64,000 nt of DNA from Sporosarcina ureae. Its GTDB lineage: Bacteria; Bacillota; Bacilli; Bacillales_A; Planococcaceae. The notes beneath the pieces are model-generated. The model saw only the letters and a program-made list of their open reading frames with translations, made no database searches and was not told where the DNA came from. Below are positions 56,463 through 64,000 of the stretch, piece after piece. Position numbers and translations under genes: made by a program. Every line of letters begins with the position of its first letter. Position 1 is the stretch's first letter. Location of the stretch: the NCBI RefSeq assembly GCF_002101375.1, contig NZ_CP015207.1, positions 248,001-312,000 on the forward strand, read 5' to 3'.

Positions 56463-57527
56463 ATGTTTGTGTTTTTTGCGTTATTTGGTTTTCTATTTAT
56501 ATTGATTGGTGTCGTCGGCTTACTTATTAAAGCGATCTTTAAAAAGCGCAAGAGAAATTTTGGCATCCTCGTTTTAGTAGGTGTTGCGATGTTCATAGTG
56601 GCGGTAGTCATTACGCCAGACGAGATAGAGCCCGAGATAGAGACAGCTGATTCAGTGGAACAGACGCCTACTGATACACCTGCTGAGACGACGAAGGAAA
56701 TACCTGAAAAAGAAGTAGAACAACCGAAGAAAGAAAGTTCCCAAGCTACTGAAGTAGAACCCATTCCAGTCGTTGTGCCACAAAAAAATGATTCTTCAAC
56801 AGTAACTCCTAAAAAACTACAGGATTCAACGGATACAAGCGGTACTACTGCGAGAATTCCAGTAGAATTAGTGAAAGTAATAGATGGCGATACGATTAAG
56901 ATCCTTTATAACGGTAAGGAACAAAACGTTCGATACTTGTTGATCGACACGCCTGAAACAAATCATCCTAGACTGGGGAAGCAACCGTTTGGGGATGAAG
57001 CCAAAGCTAGAAACAAAGAACTGATAGAAAGCGGGACACTAGAAATTGAATTCGATGTAGGAGAACGTTTTGATAAATACGACCGTTTGCTTGCCTATAT
57101 TTATGTAGATGGAAAAAGCCTTCAAAAAGTCTTGTTGAGTGAAGGTTTAGCTCGTGTAGCGTACATCTACCCCCCAAATACTCGATACGTAGATTCTTAC
57201 GAGAAGACACAAGCGATAGCGAAAGAAAAGAAGTTGGGTATCTGGTCAGTTGAAGATTATGCTACCGACTCAGGCTTTAACGCGCAGGTAGTAAAAGAAA
57301 AACCTGCTGAACTGGCACCTGAAAAAGAGACATCAGCACCCCATTCTGTAAAGACAGAACAACCAGTTGCGCCTGTAGCCAAGCCCACACCACCTGTCCA
57401 AAACACGGAATGGTTTCAAAATTGTACCGAACTAAGGAAGACCTATCCTAACGGTGTGCCAAGCAGTCATCCCGCATATCAACTTAAAATGGATCGCGAT
57501 AAAGATGGATTTGCTTGCGAACGATAA
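56463..57527 (+). CDS. Membrane-anchored thermonuclease with excalibur domain
   Basis: 354 aa. Two N-terminal hydrophobic helices (residues 1-50), then a low-complexity Thr/Glu/Pro linker (about 55-130), an SNase domain with VKVIDGDTIKILY, VRYLLIDTPETNHP and the catalytic Arg/Glu positions FGDEAKARNKE and ERFDKYDRLLAYIYVDG. After a second linker it ends in an excalibur Ca-binding domain (NCTELRKTYPNGV, MDRDKDGFACER). It acts outside the cell on nucleic acids with Ca2+. Ends at a strong terminator. Confidence 0.93.
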   Translation: MFVFFALFGFLFILIGVVGLLIKAIFKKRKRNFGILVLVGVAMFIVAVVITPDEIEPEIETADSVEQTPTDTPAETTKEIPEKEVEQPKKESSQATEVEPIPVVVPQKNDSSTVTPKKLQDSTDTSGTTARIPVELVKVIDGDTIKILYNGKEQNVRYLLIDTPETNHPRLGKQPFGDEAKARNKELIESGTLEIEFDVGERFDKYDRLLAYIYVDGKSLQKVLLSEGLARVAYIYPPNTRYVDSYEKTQAIAKEKKLGIWSVEDYATDSGFNAQVVKEKPAELAPEKETSAPHSVKTEQPVAPVAKPTPPVQNTEWFQNCTELRKTYPNGVPSSHPAYQLKMDRDKDGFACER

Positions 57528-57555
57528 AATACTAGCTGATTAGAAAACTCGAATA

Positions 57556-57603
57556 AAAAATCGCGTGAAACCAAGTTAGAAAACTTGATTTCACGCGATT
57601 TTA
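57556..57603. terminator. Bidirectional terminator
   Basis: AATCGCGTGAAA (57559-57570) pairs with TTTCACGCGATT (57589-57600), with further CAAGTT/AACTTG pairing inside. It ends the nuclease and the convergent osmC gene. Confidence 0.92.
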
Positions 57604-57615
57604 GCTTTGCTTGCA

Positions 57616-58074
57616 TTATTTCTTTATCCATTTCGACTCCAAAGGAATTCCTGCATCGGCAAATAGATTATATACGGGGCATCTTCTTTCCACTTCCGCT
57701 TTCAATTGCTCGATCGCTTCATCTGATTCATGTGTAGTGAGTTCGCAAACAAAACGAACTTTCTGGAAATGTGTTTTTATGCCTTCTTCCCCCATCAAAC
57801 CTCTAGCGTCCACGATCCCTGTCGTATCAAAATGAATTGCTGTAAAAACAAAGCCTTGCTCGTTCGCAATTAATGGAATCATTACCGCTTTACAGCCATT
57901 CAGCGCAGCCGCAATAAATTCAAGTGGATTCGCTCCGGTGTCGGTTCCACCTAAATGAACAGGTTCATCCATCGGAAAACCTTCGAAGTCTCGGATCGTA
58001 TGAGTAGAGCGAACCCCTTCGTCCCACTTCGCTGTAGCAGCAATCTTTACTAATGCATGGTTCGTTGTTGACAT
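57616..58074 (-). CDS. OsmC family peroxide-reducing protein
   Basis: 152 aa. OsmC fold: GTDTGANPLEFIAAALNGCKAVMIPLIANEQGF with the first redox Cys in LNGCK and the second in FVCELTTHE. Two Cys are the reactive pair that reduces organic hydroperoxides. AAGGGG lies before the ATG at 58074. It is a single gene; its exact group (OsmC, Ohr or YhfA) is not sure. Confidence 0.88.
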   Translation of the reverse strand: MSTTNHALVKIAATAKWDEGVRSTHTIRDFEGFPMDEPVHLGGTDTGANPLEFIAAALNGCKAVMIPLIANEQGFVFTAIHFDTTGIVDARGLMGEEGIKTHFQKVRFVCELTTHESDEAIEQLKAEVERRCPVYNLFADAGIPLESKWIKK

Positions 58075-58216
58075 AAACCCATCCCCTTTTAATTCTTACT
58101 ATTATGATTCGTATTGTATCATATAGGAGTATTGAATGTAATAGGAAATGAAAATTTATAGTAAGAATTCACAGAATTTATAAAATAAATGAAAATCATA
58201 CTACGCGATCAACTGG

Positions 58217-59659
58217 TCAGCCATTATACACTTTGACCCGCTTGATAAATAGCGAACAGATAAAACCAAAAATCGATATAATGGTCGCAAATAAAAATGC
58301 GTTTTGCACACCTGTAATGACTGCTTCGGCTTGATGAGCAGCTGTAATAGGATCGCTAATATTGCGTAAGAACGTATTTTGTGACGTATTTAGTATAGTA
58401 ATCCCAATCGCTGTACCAATTGCTCCAGACGTTTGAATGGTCGAGTTAACAATTGCTGTTCCATCAGGATAGCGGTTTAGTTGTAGCGAGTTAATTCCAT
58501 TTGTTTGAGAGGGTGTCGTCACCATTGACATACTCATCATTAAGAGCATGAAGAAGAGGATGATCCAGTAAAAGCTAGTCGTCGATGAAATCGTGGCAAA
58601 AAATAACGTAGCTACAATACTCATTGCAAATCCACCAATAACCAAGCCCCTTGGACCATATCGATCAAAAACCCGCCCACTGACCATAGATGTAATACCG
58701 TTAAAAATACCCCCCGGTAATAGCAATAAGCCTGCTTTAGAAGCAGATAAACCGAGTCCTGCTTGCATAAACAGTGGCAATAAAATATTGGAAGAAAATA
58801 TAATTAGATTTGCAAACAACGTTAGGATAATGCCTAACGTAAACATTGGATGCTTAAACACTTCCAAATGAAGCATCGGTTCTTTAATTGATCTTTGACG
58901 AAAAGCATAGAGAACGAGAGCCATCAAACCTGCCGCAAAAGATGCCATCACAATCGGACTTGACCATCCTTCACTTTCTCCAGCATAGCTAAATCCAAAT
59001 ACAATGCCCCCAAAACCAATCGTAGAAAGAATTATGGAGTATGCATCGATTTTTTGCTTTTCAACAGCGGATAGATTCGGTAAGTATATCATCCCGAATA
59101 TCAATGCGAAAACAAGAATTGGTGTGATCAACCAAAATATCATATGCCAATTGAAATAATCAATAATCAATCCAGCTGAAATCGGACCTATAGCTGGTGC
59201 AAACATCATCACTAGACCGACTAATCCCATCGCAGTCCCTCTTTTCCAAGGTGGAAAGAGAATCAGAACGGTATGGAATAACAAGGGCACGAGCAACCCA
59301 GTACCTATCGCCTGAATAATCCGTCCGATTAACAAAATGATGAAGCTTGGAGATACGGCAGCAATTAGTACACCTAAAATAGAAAAACTCATGCTCGTAA
59401 TAAAAAGATTCCTTGTCGGAAAACGTTTTATGAGTAAGCCAGAAACGGGAATGATAATACCAAGCACGAGTAAATATCCCGTAGTTAACCACTGAGCTGT
59501 AGATGCAGAAATAGCAAATTCCTTTATCAAATCATTCATCGTCATATTTAAAGCAGTTTCACTAAACAATCCGATAAAGCCACCAATCAGTAGCGCAGTC
59601 ATGATGGGAGCGACTTTTAGCTCTTTATTTTTTATCTTTTCTTGTATTGAATCCTCCAT
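58217..59659 (-). CDS. MFS efflux pump, DHA2 family (LmrB/EmrB-like)
   Basis: 480 aa, about 14 membrane helices. Motif C GPISAGLIIDYFNWHMIFW is the DHA2 drug-efflux pattern, and LVLGIIIPVSGLLIKRFPTRNLF is motif A-like. It should export drugs by proton exchange. It lies alone; a 7-bp inverted repeat (ATCTAGC/GCTAGAT, 59710-59733) is 51-74 bases upstream and could be an operator. Confidence 0.92.
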   Translation of the reverse strand: MEDSIQEKIKNKELKVAPIMTALLIGGFIGLFSETALNMTMNDLIKEFAISASTAQWLTTGYLLVLGIIIPVSGLLIKRFPTRNLFITSMSFSILGVLIAAVSPSFIILLIGRIIQAIGTGLLVPLLFHTVLILFPPWKRGTAMGLVGLVMMFAPAIGPISAGLIIDYFNWHMIFWLITPILVFALIFGMIYLPNLSAVEKQKIDAYSIILSTIGFGGIVFGFSYAGESEGWSSPIVMASFAAGLMALVLYAFRQRSIKEPMLHLEVFKHPMFTLGIILTLFANLIIFSSNILLPLFMQAGLGLSASKAGLLLLPGGIFNGITSMVSGRVFDRYGPRGLVIGGFAMSIVATLFFATISSTTSFYWIILFFMLLMMSMSMVTTPSQTNGINSLQLNRYPDGTAIVNSTIQTSGAIGTAIGITILNTSQNTFLRNISDPITAAHQAEAVITGVQNAFLFATIISIFGFICSLFIKRVKVYNG

Positions 59660-59709
59660 GTATTGAACCTTCTTCCATAACTTTTACTGACCATAAAAAA
59701 TAAGATAAC

Positions 59710-59733
59710 ATCTAGCCACTACGATAGCTAGAT
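59710..59733. promoter_or_regulatory. Inverted repeat before the efflux pump gene
   Basis: ATCTAGC...GCTAGAT with perfect 7-bp arms and a 10-base spacer. It lies 51-74 bases before the MFS start, a typical operator place. No regulator gene is adjacent. The rest of 59660-59924 holds nothing else. Confidence 0.4.
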
Positions 59734-59924
59734 ATTACCTCATAAAAGTGCTTGTATCACGTGTTTAGGAAGGATTCAAACATCTATTTACTTTAAAGCA
59801 CATCCTGATAGTAGCGATGCGCTTTTGTACTTTATAGATAGAGATTCATTCATCATTCTATATAACGACTCTGCATGTCATCATATAGAATGGTTTTTAC
59901 ATCAGATGGTACTTTGTCACTTCA

Positions 59925-61475
59925 TCAAGCCAAAATATCCTCACGCAAGATAAAAGTAGACAATGCTTCAATTTGCTGCGAAATATCACGATCCGCTTCT
60001 AATGGCGGACAAATAGTACGCACTTTTTCTAAATAGGCTTTAGTTGCTGGGGCAAGCTCTTTCTCCGCTTGCTCCAAGTGAATAGCTTGTGAAGCACAAA
60101 TCAGTTCAATTGCGATGACGCGGGAACTGTTATGAATAATTTCACGTGCTTGTCGAGAACCAATTGTCCCCATACTGACATGATCTTCCTGGTTAGCAGA
60201 AGTTGGAATAGAGTCTACACTCGCTGGATGGGCAAGTACCTTATTCTCCGAAACAAGTGCAGCTGCAGCGTATTGCGCCACCATCAAACCACATTCCAAA
60301 CCTGGATCGGTAGCAAGGAATGGAGAAAGTCCACTAAGCTGCGGGTTGACTAATCGCTCAATTCGTCTTTCTGAAATATTAGCCCATTCAGCTGCGCCAA
60401 CTTTCATGAAGTCCATAGCCAGTGCAATCGGCTGTCCGTGAAAATGACCGCCAGAAATGATTTCGCCGTTTTCAAGAATGATTGGATTATCTGTGGCAGA
60501 GTTCATTTCGACACGTAAACGATCATCGACATATTGAAGCGACTGCCAAGAGGCACCGTGTACTTGCGGAATACAACGAATGGAATAGGCATCTTGCATA
60601 CGGATTTGTCCTTGGCTAGTTATTCGTTTACTGCCTTTTAGCCAGTTACGCATTCGTGAGGCGACCACTTCCATCTCTTTATGCGGTCGCACAGCTAGAA
60701 GTCCTTTATCAAACGCTGTAATGATCCCTTGTAACGCTTCCATTGTTAGACTTGCTGCCATATCCGCAGCCAGACCTACACGCTCCGCTTCATTTAATCC
60801 AATAACACCAACCGCAGTCATTGCTTGCGTACCATTGATCAAAGCAAGTCCTTCCTTTGCCTGCAAAGTGACCGGTTTTAATCCCGCACGCTTTAGTGCT
60901 TCTCCGCCCGGCAAGATCTCTCCCTCGAATTCTGCACGGCCTTCACCAATTAGCACAATCGCTACATGCGATAATGGAGCCAAGTCACCGCTTGCACCTA
61001 CAGAACCTTTACACGGAACGACTGGATGAACGCCTTTATTGATCAACTGAACCAATAATTGTAGTGTGTCTTCTTTAATTCCGGAAAAACCTTTTGCTAG
61101 TGCATTCGCACGTAAAACCATCATAGCCCGTACGACAGGTTGTGGTAAAGGCTCCCCGACACCTACAGCGTCCGCACGAAGCAGATTAAGTTGCAATTTT
61201 GTAATGTCTTCATCTTCAATCTGAATATCACTTAACTTGCCAAATCCAGTATTTACACCATAGATAACTTTTCCATCTCGTAATTGTTTTTCAATACGCT
61301 CCCGACTTTCTCGAACACGTTGCAATGCATGATCGGTAATTCCTACTGGCACTTTACCAAAAGCAATACGCTCAATTTGTTTTCTATCGAGTGATTCACC
61401 GTCTAATTGAATCAACTGCTTTTCTTCATCTGTAAAATTTCTGTCTAATTGAATCAATTTCCCATCTTTACTCAT
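59925..61475 (-). CDS. hutH: Histidine ammonia-lyase
   Basis: 516 aa. The MIO cofactor triad Ala-Ser-Gly is in GSVGASGDLAPLSH; VNTGFGKLSDIQI, SATDNPI and NPQLSGLSPFLATDPGLECGLMVAQYAAAALVSENK are the family motifs. It converts L-histidine to urocanate and ammonia. AGAGGT precedes the ATG. hutU, hutI and hutG are absent from this window. The neighbour upstream is an NhaC-like carrier that could bring in histidine. Confidence 0.96.
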   Translation of the reverse strand: MSKDGKLIQLDRNFTDEEKQLIQLDGESLDRKQIERIAFGKVPVGITDHALQRVRESRERIEKQLRDGKVIYGVNTGFGKLSDIQIEDEDITKLQLNLLRADAVGVGEPLPQPVVRAMMVLRANALAKGFSGIKEDTLQLLVQLINKGVHPVVPCKGSVGASGDLAPLSHVAIVLIGEGRAEFEGEILPGGEALKRAGLKPVTLQAKEGLALINGTQAMTAVGVIGLNEAERVGLAADMAASLTMEALQGIITAFDKGLLAVRPHKEMEVVASRMRNWLKGSKRITSQGQIRMQDAYSIRCIPQVHGASWQSLQYVDDRLRVEMNSATDNPIILENGEIISGGHFHGQPIALAMDFMKVGAAEWANISERRIERLVNPQLSGLSPFLATDPGLECGLMVAQYAAAALVSENKVLAHPASVDSIPTSANQEDHVSMGTIGSRQAREIIHNSSRVIAIELICASQAIHLEQAEKELAPATKAYLEKVRTICPPLEADRDISQQIEALSTFILREDILA

Positions 61476-61496
61476 TCCAACACCTCTTATTCTTTT

Positions 61497-62831
61497 TTAT
61501 AAAACTACAGCTGCTACTATTCCGAATATAAATAAAGGAATATTATAATGTAAAAATGTAGGCACACACGTATCCCAAATATGATGATGTTTACCGTCCG
61601 CGTTCAATCCTGATGTGGGTCCAAGCGTACTGTCTGAAGCGGGTGAACCTGCGTCTCCTAATGCCCCTGCTGTACCGATCAATGCAATGGTCGCAAGAGG
61701 ACTGAACCCCATAACCATACATATCGGAACGAACACTGCAGTGAGTATCGGAATCGTTCCGAACGACGTTCCAATCCCCATGGTCACTAGTAAACCAATC
61801 AATAAGAGAAGTGCAGCTCCCGCCACTTTACCATAGCTGAAATAGCCTTCTACCGCGGTTACCAGACTGGTTACAGCACCTGTATCTTTTAAAACAGTTG
61901 CATAGCCTGAAGCAAGAAGCATGACAAATGCAATCGCTCCCATAAGCTTCACACCTTCTTGGACAACCATTTCACCTTCACTCAATGTGACGACTCTTGC
62001 AACAAACATCACGATAATGCCTACTAACGCACCGATCACTAATGAGTGTAACAAAACCTGGACGACTAAAGCAGCAACAATCGCAACAAGCGTTAAAATA
62101 TCTCGTAAGTCAAGCTTGTGTCTAACCGATCCCTCTGTAGCCGCTAATTGAACAGTAGATGAAAATATTTGTTCCTGACTAGCGCGTTCTTCTGCAGATT
62201 CATAATCACGTGGCTTACGATACGTTATGAATACTGCGATAAATAAACCGACAAACATACCGACTGTCGGTATTGCCATTGCAAAAGGTACTTGCGATAA
62301 TGTGACCGGCATCCCGTTGCTACTGATTTCCTGGACAATTATGCCGTGGAAGATCAAACCGTAACCTGCTGGAATTAACATATAAGGCATCTTCAAACCG
62401 AACGTCAGAGCGCAAGCGACAGCTCGTCGGTCCAAACGCAAATAGTTGAAGAAAATCAACAAAGGCGGGATGAGAATCGGTATGAAGGCAATATGTACCG
62501 GTATCAAATTTCCTGACAGACAAGTCAAGCCCGCAATCATCAAAAGTAACGTATATTTACTCATTTTTTTTACTGACAATAATTTATCTATCAACAATTT
62601 TGTAATGCTCGAATGGGCAATCATGGCTGCAAAGATTCCCAGCAATATATAGCTTAATGCAGTTTCAGACTGACCACCCATTCCGCCAAGAAATAAGGAA
62701 ACTGTATCTGATAACGATAAGTTGGAAAGAAGTCCCGCTGTTATCGCTGCCATTAATATCGCAAATATGACATGCACTCTAGCTAGGCTTAATACTGTTA
62801 GAACTAATACGGAAATGAACACTGGATTCAT
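61497..62831 (-). CDS. NhaC-like Na+/H+ antiporter or amino acid carrier (YuiF type)
   Basis: 444 aa, about eleven membrane helices. GIGTSFGTIPILTAVFVPICMVMGFSPLATIALIGTAGALGDAGSPASDSTLGPTSGLNADGKHHHIWDTCVPTF is the YuiF/NhaC pattern with a His-rich loop. It is placed 21 bases upstream of hutH in the same direction, so histidine uptake is a reasonable inference, although Na+/H+ exchange is the default reading. The start may be ATG at 62831 or a GTG six bases earlier; the GGGGGA site fits the latter somewhat better. Confidence 0.85.
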   Translation of the reverse strand: MNPVFISVLVLTVLSLARVHVIFAILMAAITAGLLSNLSLSDTVSLFLGGMGGQSETALSYILLGIFAAMIAHSSITKLLIDKLLSVKKMSKYTLLLMIAGLTCLSGNLIPVHIAFIPILIPPLLIFFNYLRLDRRAVACALTFGLKMPYMLIPAGYGLIFHGIIVQEISSNGMPVTLSQVPFAMAIPTVGMFVGLFIAVFITYRKPRDYESAEERASQEQIFSSTVQLAATEGSVRHKLDLRDILTLVAIVAALVVQVLLHSLVIGALVGIIVMFVARVVTLSEGEMVVQEGVKLMGAIAFVMLLASGYATVLKDTGAVTSLVTAVEGYFSYGKVAGAALLLLIGLLVTMGIGTSFGTIPILTAVFVPICMVMGFSPLATIALIGTAGALGDAGSPASDSTLGPTSGLNADGKHHHIWDTCVPTFLHYNIPLFIFGIVAAVVL

Positions 62832-62903
62832 TAACACTACTCTCATCCCCCTGAATTCTTATCTAATTTCAGTACCTTCTTTTAATCAATTTCTCGCATC
62901 AGA

Positions 62904-64000
62904 TCACTTTTGACTTTCATACCACTTCTGAATTAATGCAGCGGTTAATTTTCCTGTATTTGTTAGGTTTTCTATGCTGATGCATTCTCGGAATGAATGG
63001 ATATTTTGAAAACCGTTCCCTAACGTCAAGCAAGTCAATCCATTTTCATTTAATACATTTGTGTCAGCTCCGCCTAGAGTTTGGGTTAAGTATGGATCGA
63101 CACTTATATTGGCCGATGCATCCAAAACGGTTTTTGTTAGGATATGATCTTCCGGAATTGCGAAACCACTATACTTTTTCTCGATTTTCACGTCTACGGA
63201 GCCACCACGATCTTCCACAGCTTTACGCATGGCGTCTTCCATATGTTGTAGTTGCTTATTTAACTTATCTTTGGAGAAACTACGCACTTCACCAACGACT
63301 GTCACTTCGCCCGGTATAATGGAAGTGAGTTCTCCGCCTTCGATAATACCTATATTTGCTAAGGTTTCATCATCGATCTCACCTAAGTTCAGCTTCAACA
63401 AACCAGCTGCCGCTAAAATGAACGCATTATTCCCTTCTTCTGAATTCAGAGCAATATGCGCCGCATTTCCTTTTACTTTCATCCAGATCCTACTACTATA
63501 TGGACCTTTCAAAATCGTTTGACCCACATTTCCGCTACTATCAAAAATGTAACCGAATTTACTTTTCGGTTTGCTGTAATCTAAATGACGCGCACCTACG
63601 AGACCTGGCTGTTCATTGACTGTCAAGACCAATTCAATCGGCCCATGTGGAATTCCACTCTCAATCACAGCACGAACACCTTCTAAGTATGCGGCCAATG
63701 CTGCCCGATCATCTGCTCCTAAGATGGTTGTGCCATCTGAGTAGATCACACCGTCTTTAATTACTGGCTTTAAGTCTTTCGTAGAAAGCACAGTATCCAT
63801 ATGTGTAGAGAAAAATACTGGTGCTACAGATGAATCTGTTCCTTCTTTATATGCAATCAAGTTGCCGACTTGTCCGCCGAATTCTTTATGCGCCTCATCG
63901 AATTCAAAAGTAAAACCTAGTTCTGGTAATGCCTTCACCAAGTAGTCTGCTACCTTTTGTTCTTTCCCACTAGGTCCGTCAATTTTTGCTAGTTCAAGGA
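62904..64000 (-). CDS. PepT-like M20 peptidase (5' partial)
   Basis: At least 365 residues; the frame is open at the right edge (LELAKIDGPSGKEQKVADYL at the edge), so the start is outside. The M20 zinc motifs are FFSTHMDTV (His, Asp) and GADDRAALAAYL, followed by VLTVNEQPGLVGARH. In most PepT-like peptidases the last reads EE, giving the base and a metal ligand; here it is EQ, which may alter or abolish activity. C-terminal LGGADTNVLNENG and LGNGFQNIHSFRE are intact. It releases N-terminal residues from tripeptides in related proteins. Confidence 0.88.
   Translation of the reverse strand, partial: LELAKIDGPSGKEQKVADYLVKALPELGFTFEFDEAHKEFGGQVGNLIAYKEGTDSSVAPVFFSTHMDTVLSTKDLKPVIKDGVIYSDGTTILGADDRAALAAYLEGVRAVIESGIPHGPIELVLTVNEQPGLVGARHLDYSKPKSKFGYIFDSSGNVGQTILKGPYSSRIWMKVKGNAAHIALNSEEGNNAFILAAAGLLKLNLGEIDDETLANIGIIEGGELTSIIPGEVTVVGEVRSFSKDKLNKQLQHMEDAMRKAVEDRGGSVDVKIEKKYSGFAIPEDHILTKTVLDASANISVDPYLTQTLGGADTNVLNENGLTCLTLGNGFQNIHSFRECISIENLTNTGKLTAALIQKWYESQK

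Overview
The window is a chromosomal stretch of a low-to-mid GC Gram-positive rod, most likely Bacillota, Bacillales, and within that a Planococcaceae / Sporosarcina-like organism. The evidence is strong AGGAGG-type ribosome binding sites with some GTG and TTG starts, a monothiol bacilliredoxin (BrxC/YtxJ family, a bacillithiol marker), DUF896, DUF3953, YdhK and SdpR-type families, and a urea transporter next to a nickel/peptide-type ABC importer, as expected of a ureolytic Bacillales. The species assignment is inference. No rRNA, tRNA or CRISPR array was seen.

Left flank (1-19.6 kb): a partial membrane acyltransferase, small unknown proteins, the redox chaperone Hsp33 (hslO), DUF896, a luciferase-like monooxygenase, an Rrf2 regulator and an O-methyltransferase. 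A minus-strand unit follows: urea transporter, then a five-gene nickel/peptide-type ABC importer. Next come a DHFR-like reductase, a VOC protein, an ABC exporter and a copper/envelope cluster: CueP-type copper protein, YdhK, and a divergent histidine kinase/response regulator pair with a direct-repeat operator candidate.

Central island (about 19.6-45.8 kb): nearly everything is on the minus strand. It starts with decayed IS110 and IS3 remnants and carries a dense aromatic catabolism cluster. The cluster holds a Rieske ring-hydroxylating dioxygenase (alpha and beta), a BphB-type cis-dihydrodiol dehydrogenase, an extradiol dioxygenase and an alpha/beta hydrolase, i.e. a biphenyl-type upper pathway. 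It also holds a ThDP-dependent decarboxylase-like enzyme, an aldehyde dehydrogenase, an aspartate-dehydrogenase-like protein, an SDR without the YxxxK motif, an IclR regulator, a NitT/TauT-type ABC importer, an MFS carrier and two paralogous cupins, one near each end. Beside them sit ferredoxin, ferredoxin reductase and a 2-oxoacid:ferredoxin oxidoreductase (KorAB), which could power the oxygenase. A motif of about 24 bp recurs ahead of four transcription units and is a candidate IclR operator.

The island is bracketed by direct repeats of about 1.04 kb (18588-19631 and 45861-46904). The left copy has the intact response regulator and a truncated antiporter. The right copy has a truncated response regulator and the intact antiporter. 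This is the expected footprint of integration of a circular DNA by homologous recombination.

Right flank (46.4-64 kb): Na+/Ca2+ antiporter, TPP riboswitch plus thiC, a small CxxC protein, a secreted Gly-rich protein interrupted by a stop codon in its signal peptide region, an aldo/keto reductase, a DUF1361 membrane protein, BrxC, an SdpR/ArsR regulator, a GMC oxidoreductase, a secreted nuclease with an excalibur domain, OsmC, a DHA2 efflux pump, hutH, an NhaC-like transporter and a partial PepT-like M20 peptidase.
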